From positions 1 through 26,127 of the forward strand of contig CALCYP010000044.1 in the NCBI GenBank assembly GCA_937906635.1: a DNA stretch of 26,127 nucleotides, written 5' to 3'. Under the pieces are notes generated by a model. The model had not been told where the DNA came from. It did no database searches and worked only from the letters and a program-made list of their open reading frames with translations. Shown here piece after piece: positions 25,973 through 26,127 of this stretch (its first letter is position 1; each line of letters starts with the position of its first letter). This DNA comes from an uncultured bacterium. GTDB taxonomy: Bacteria > Patescibacteriota > Gracilibacteria > Absconditabacterales > Absconditicoccaceae. Made by a program: the position numbers and the translations under genes.

Positions 25973-26127
25973 TTATTCATGAGCACCATGTATTATCTTA
26001 AACATTGCTTCATACTCTTTCAAACCATCTATCTTACATTTCAACATTCATATCTCTTCATCTTTCAAGTCTATATCTAATTTCAATTTCATATTATCTT
26101 TCATCAGTTCTCTATTCTGTTTTCTCA
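25973..26127 (-). CDS. C-terminal part of a charged helical protein (starts beyond the window)
   Basis: 51 codons are visible, entering from the right edge and ending at TAA (25973-25975). It is helical and charged (MKDNMKLKLDIDLKDEE, then KIDGLKEYEAMFKIIHGAHE), with one UGA read as Gly. The start and the function are not visible. Confidence 0.55.

Noticed and set aside
1347..25982. Many plus-strand open frames of 60-160 codons opposite the late genes, rich in Leu, Phe, Ser and Cys
   Set aside because: They are antisense shadows of the AT-rich minus-strand genes. They have no consistent starts, no promoters or motifs, and lie fully inside genes with clear homology-type motifs on the other strand.

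Overview
The window is most of the late region of a temperate tailed phage or prophage. It is AT-rich and uses a genetic code in which UGA means glycine (code 25). That code is known from Absconditabacteria (SR1) and Gracilibacteria (BD1-5), so the host is probably a member of these Patescibacteria or a close relative. Under the standard code almost every gene looks shattered. Read with UGA as Gly, nearly the whole window resolves into about 30 intact, tightly packed genes that stop only with UAA or UAG. Three pairs of aligned codons in two paralogous tail genes show GGN opposite UGA, which supports this reading from inside the window.

Layout: positions 1-418 look like flanking DNA, with the start of a gene behind a structured leader, a terminator and the 3' end of a tRNA gene that is a candidate attachment site. 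A tyrosine integrase (625-1575, minus) and a small membrane protein gene (1726-2265, plus, the only plus-strand gene) are fired from back-to-back promoters. From 2308 to 25471 every gene is on the minus strand, so they are transcribed from right to left. In transcription order they are: three small unknown genes, the probable small terminase, a head-tail connector, a beta-propeller-like tail protein, a short tail-fibre paralog, the DGR target protein, a 55-residue protein, the template repeat and the reverse transcriptase. Then come a long tail fibre, two large virion proteins, the large terminase, a holin/XhlA-like cassette with a papain-like peptidase, the portal, the scaffold, the major capsid protein and a HeH-like small protein. 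The absence of tape-measure and tail-sheath genes and the presence of connector, nozzle and fibre genes suggest a podovirus-type particle.

A complete diversity-generating retroelement sits in the tail module. The 136-nt template repeat (18965-19100) and variable repeat (19463-19598) align without gaps and differ at 25 positions, 24 of which are adenines in the template (coding strand). The variable repeat encodes the C-terminus of a 502-residue receptor-binding-type protein, and a DGR-type reverse transcriptase follows.

A block of 29-30 identical bases with promoter-like ends lies 27-33 bases ahead of four genes (24120, 17602, 9468, 6716). It splits the late genes into four units: connector to DGR, fibre to large terminase, lysis cassette, and portal to capsid. 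Starts almost entirely lack Shine-Dalgarno sequences. At the right end are a candidate structured small RNA, a small membrane protein gene and a partial gene.
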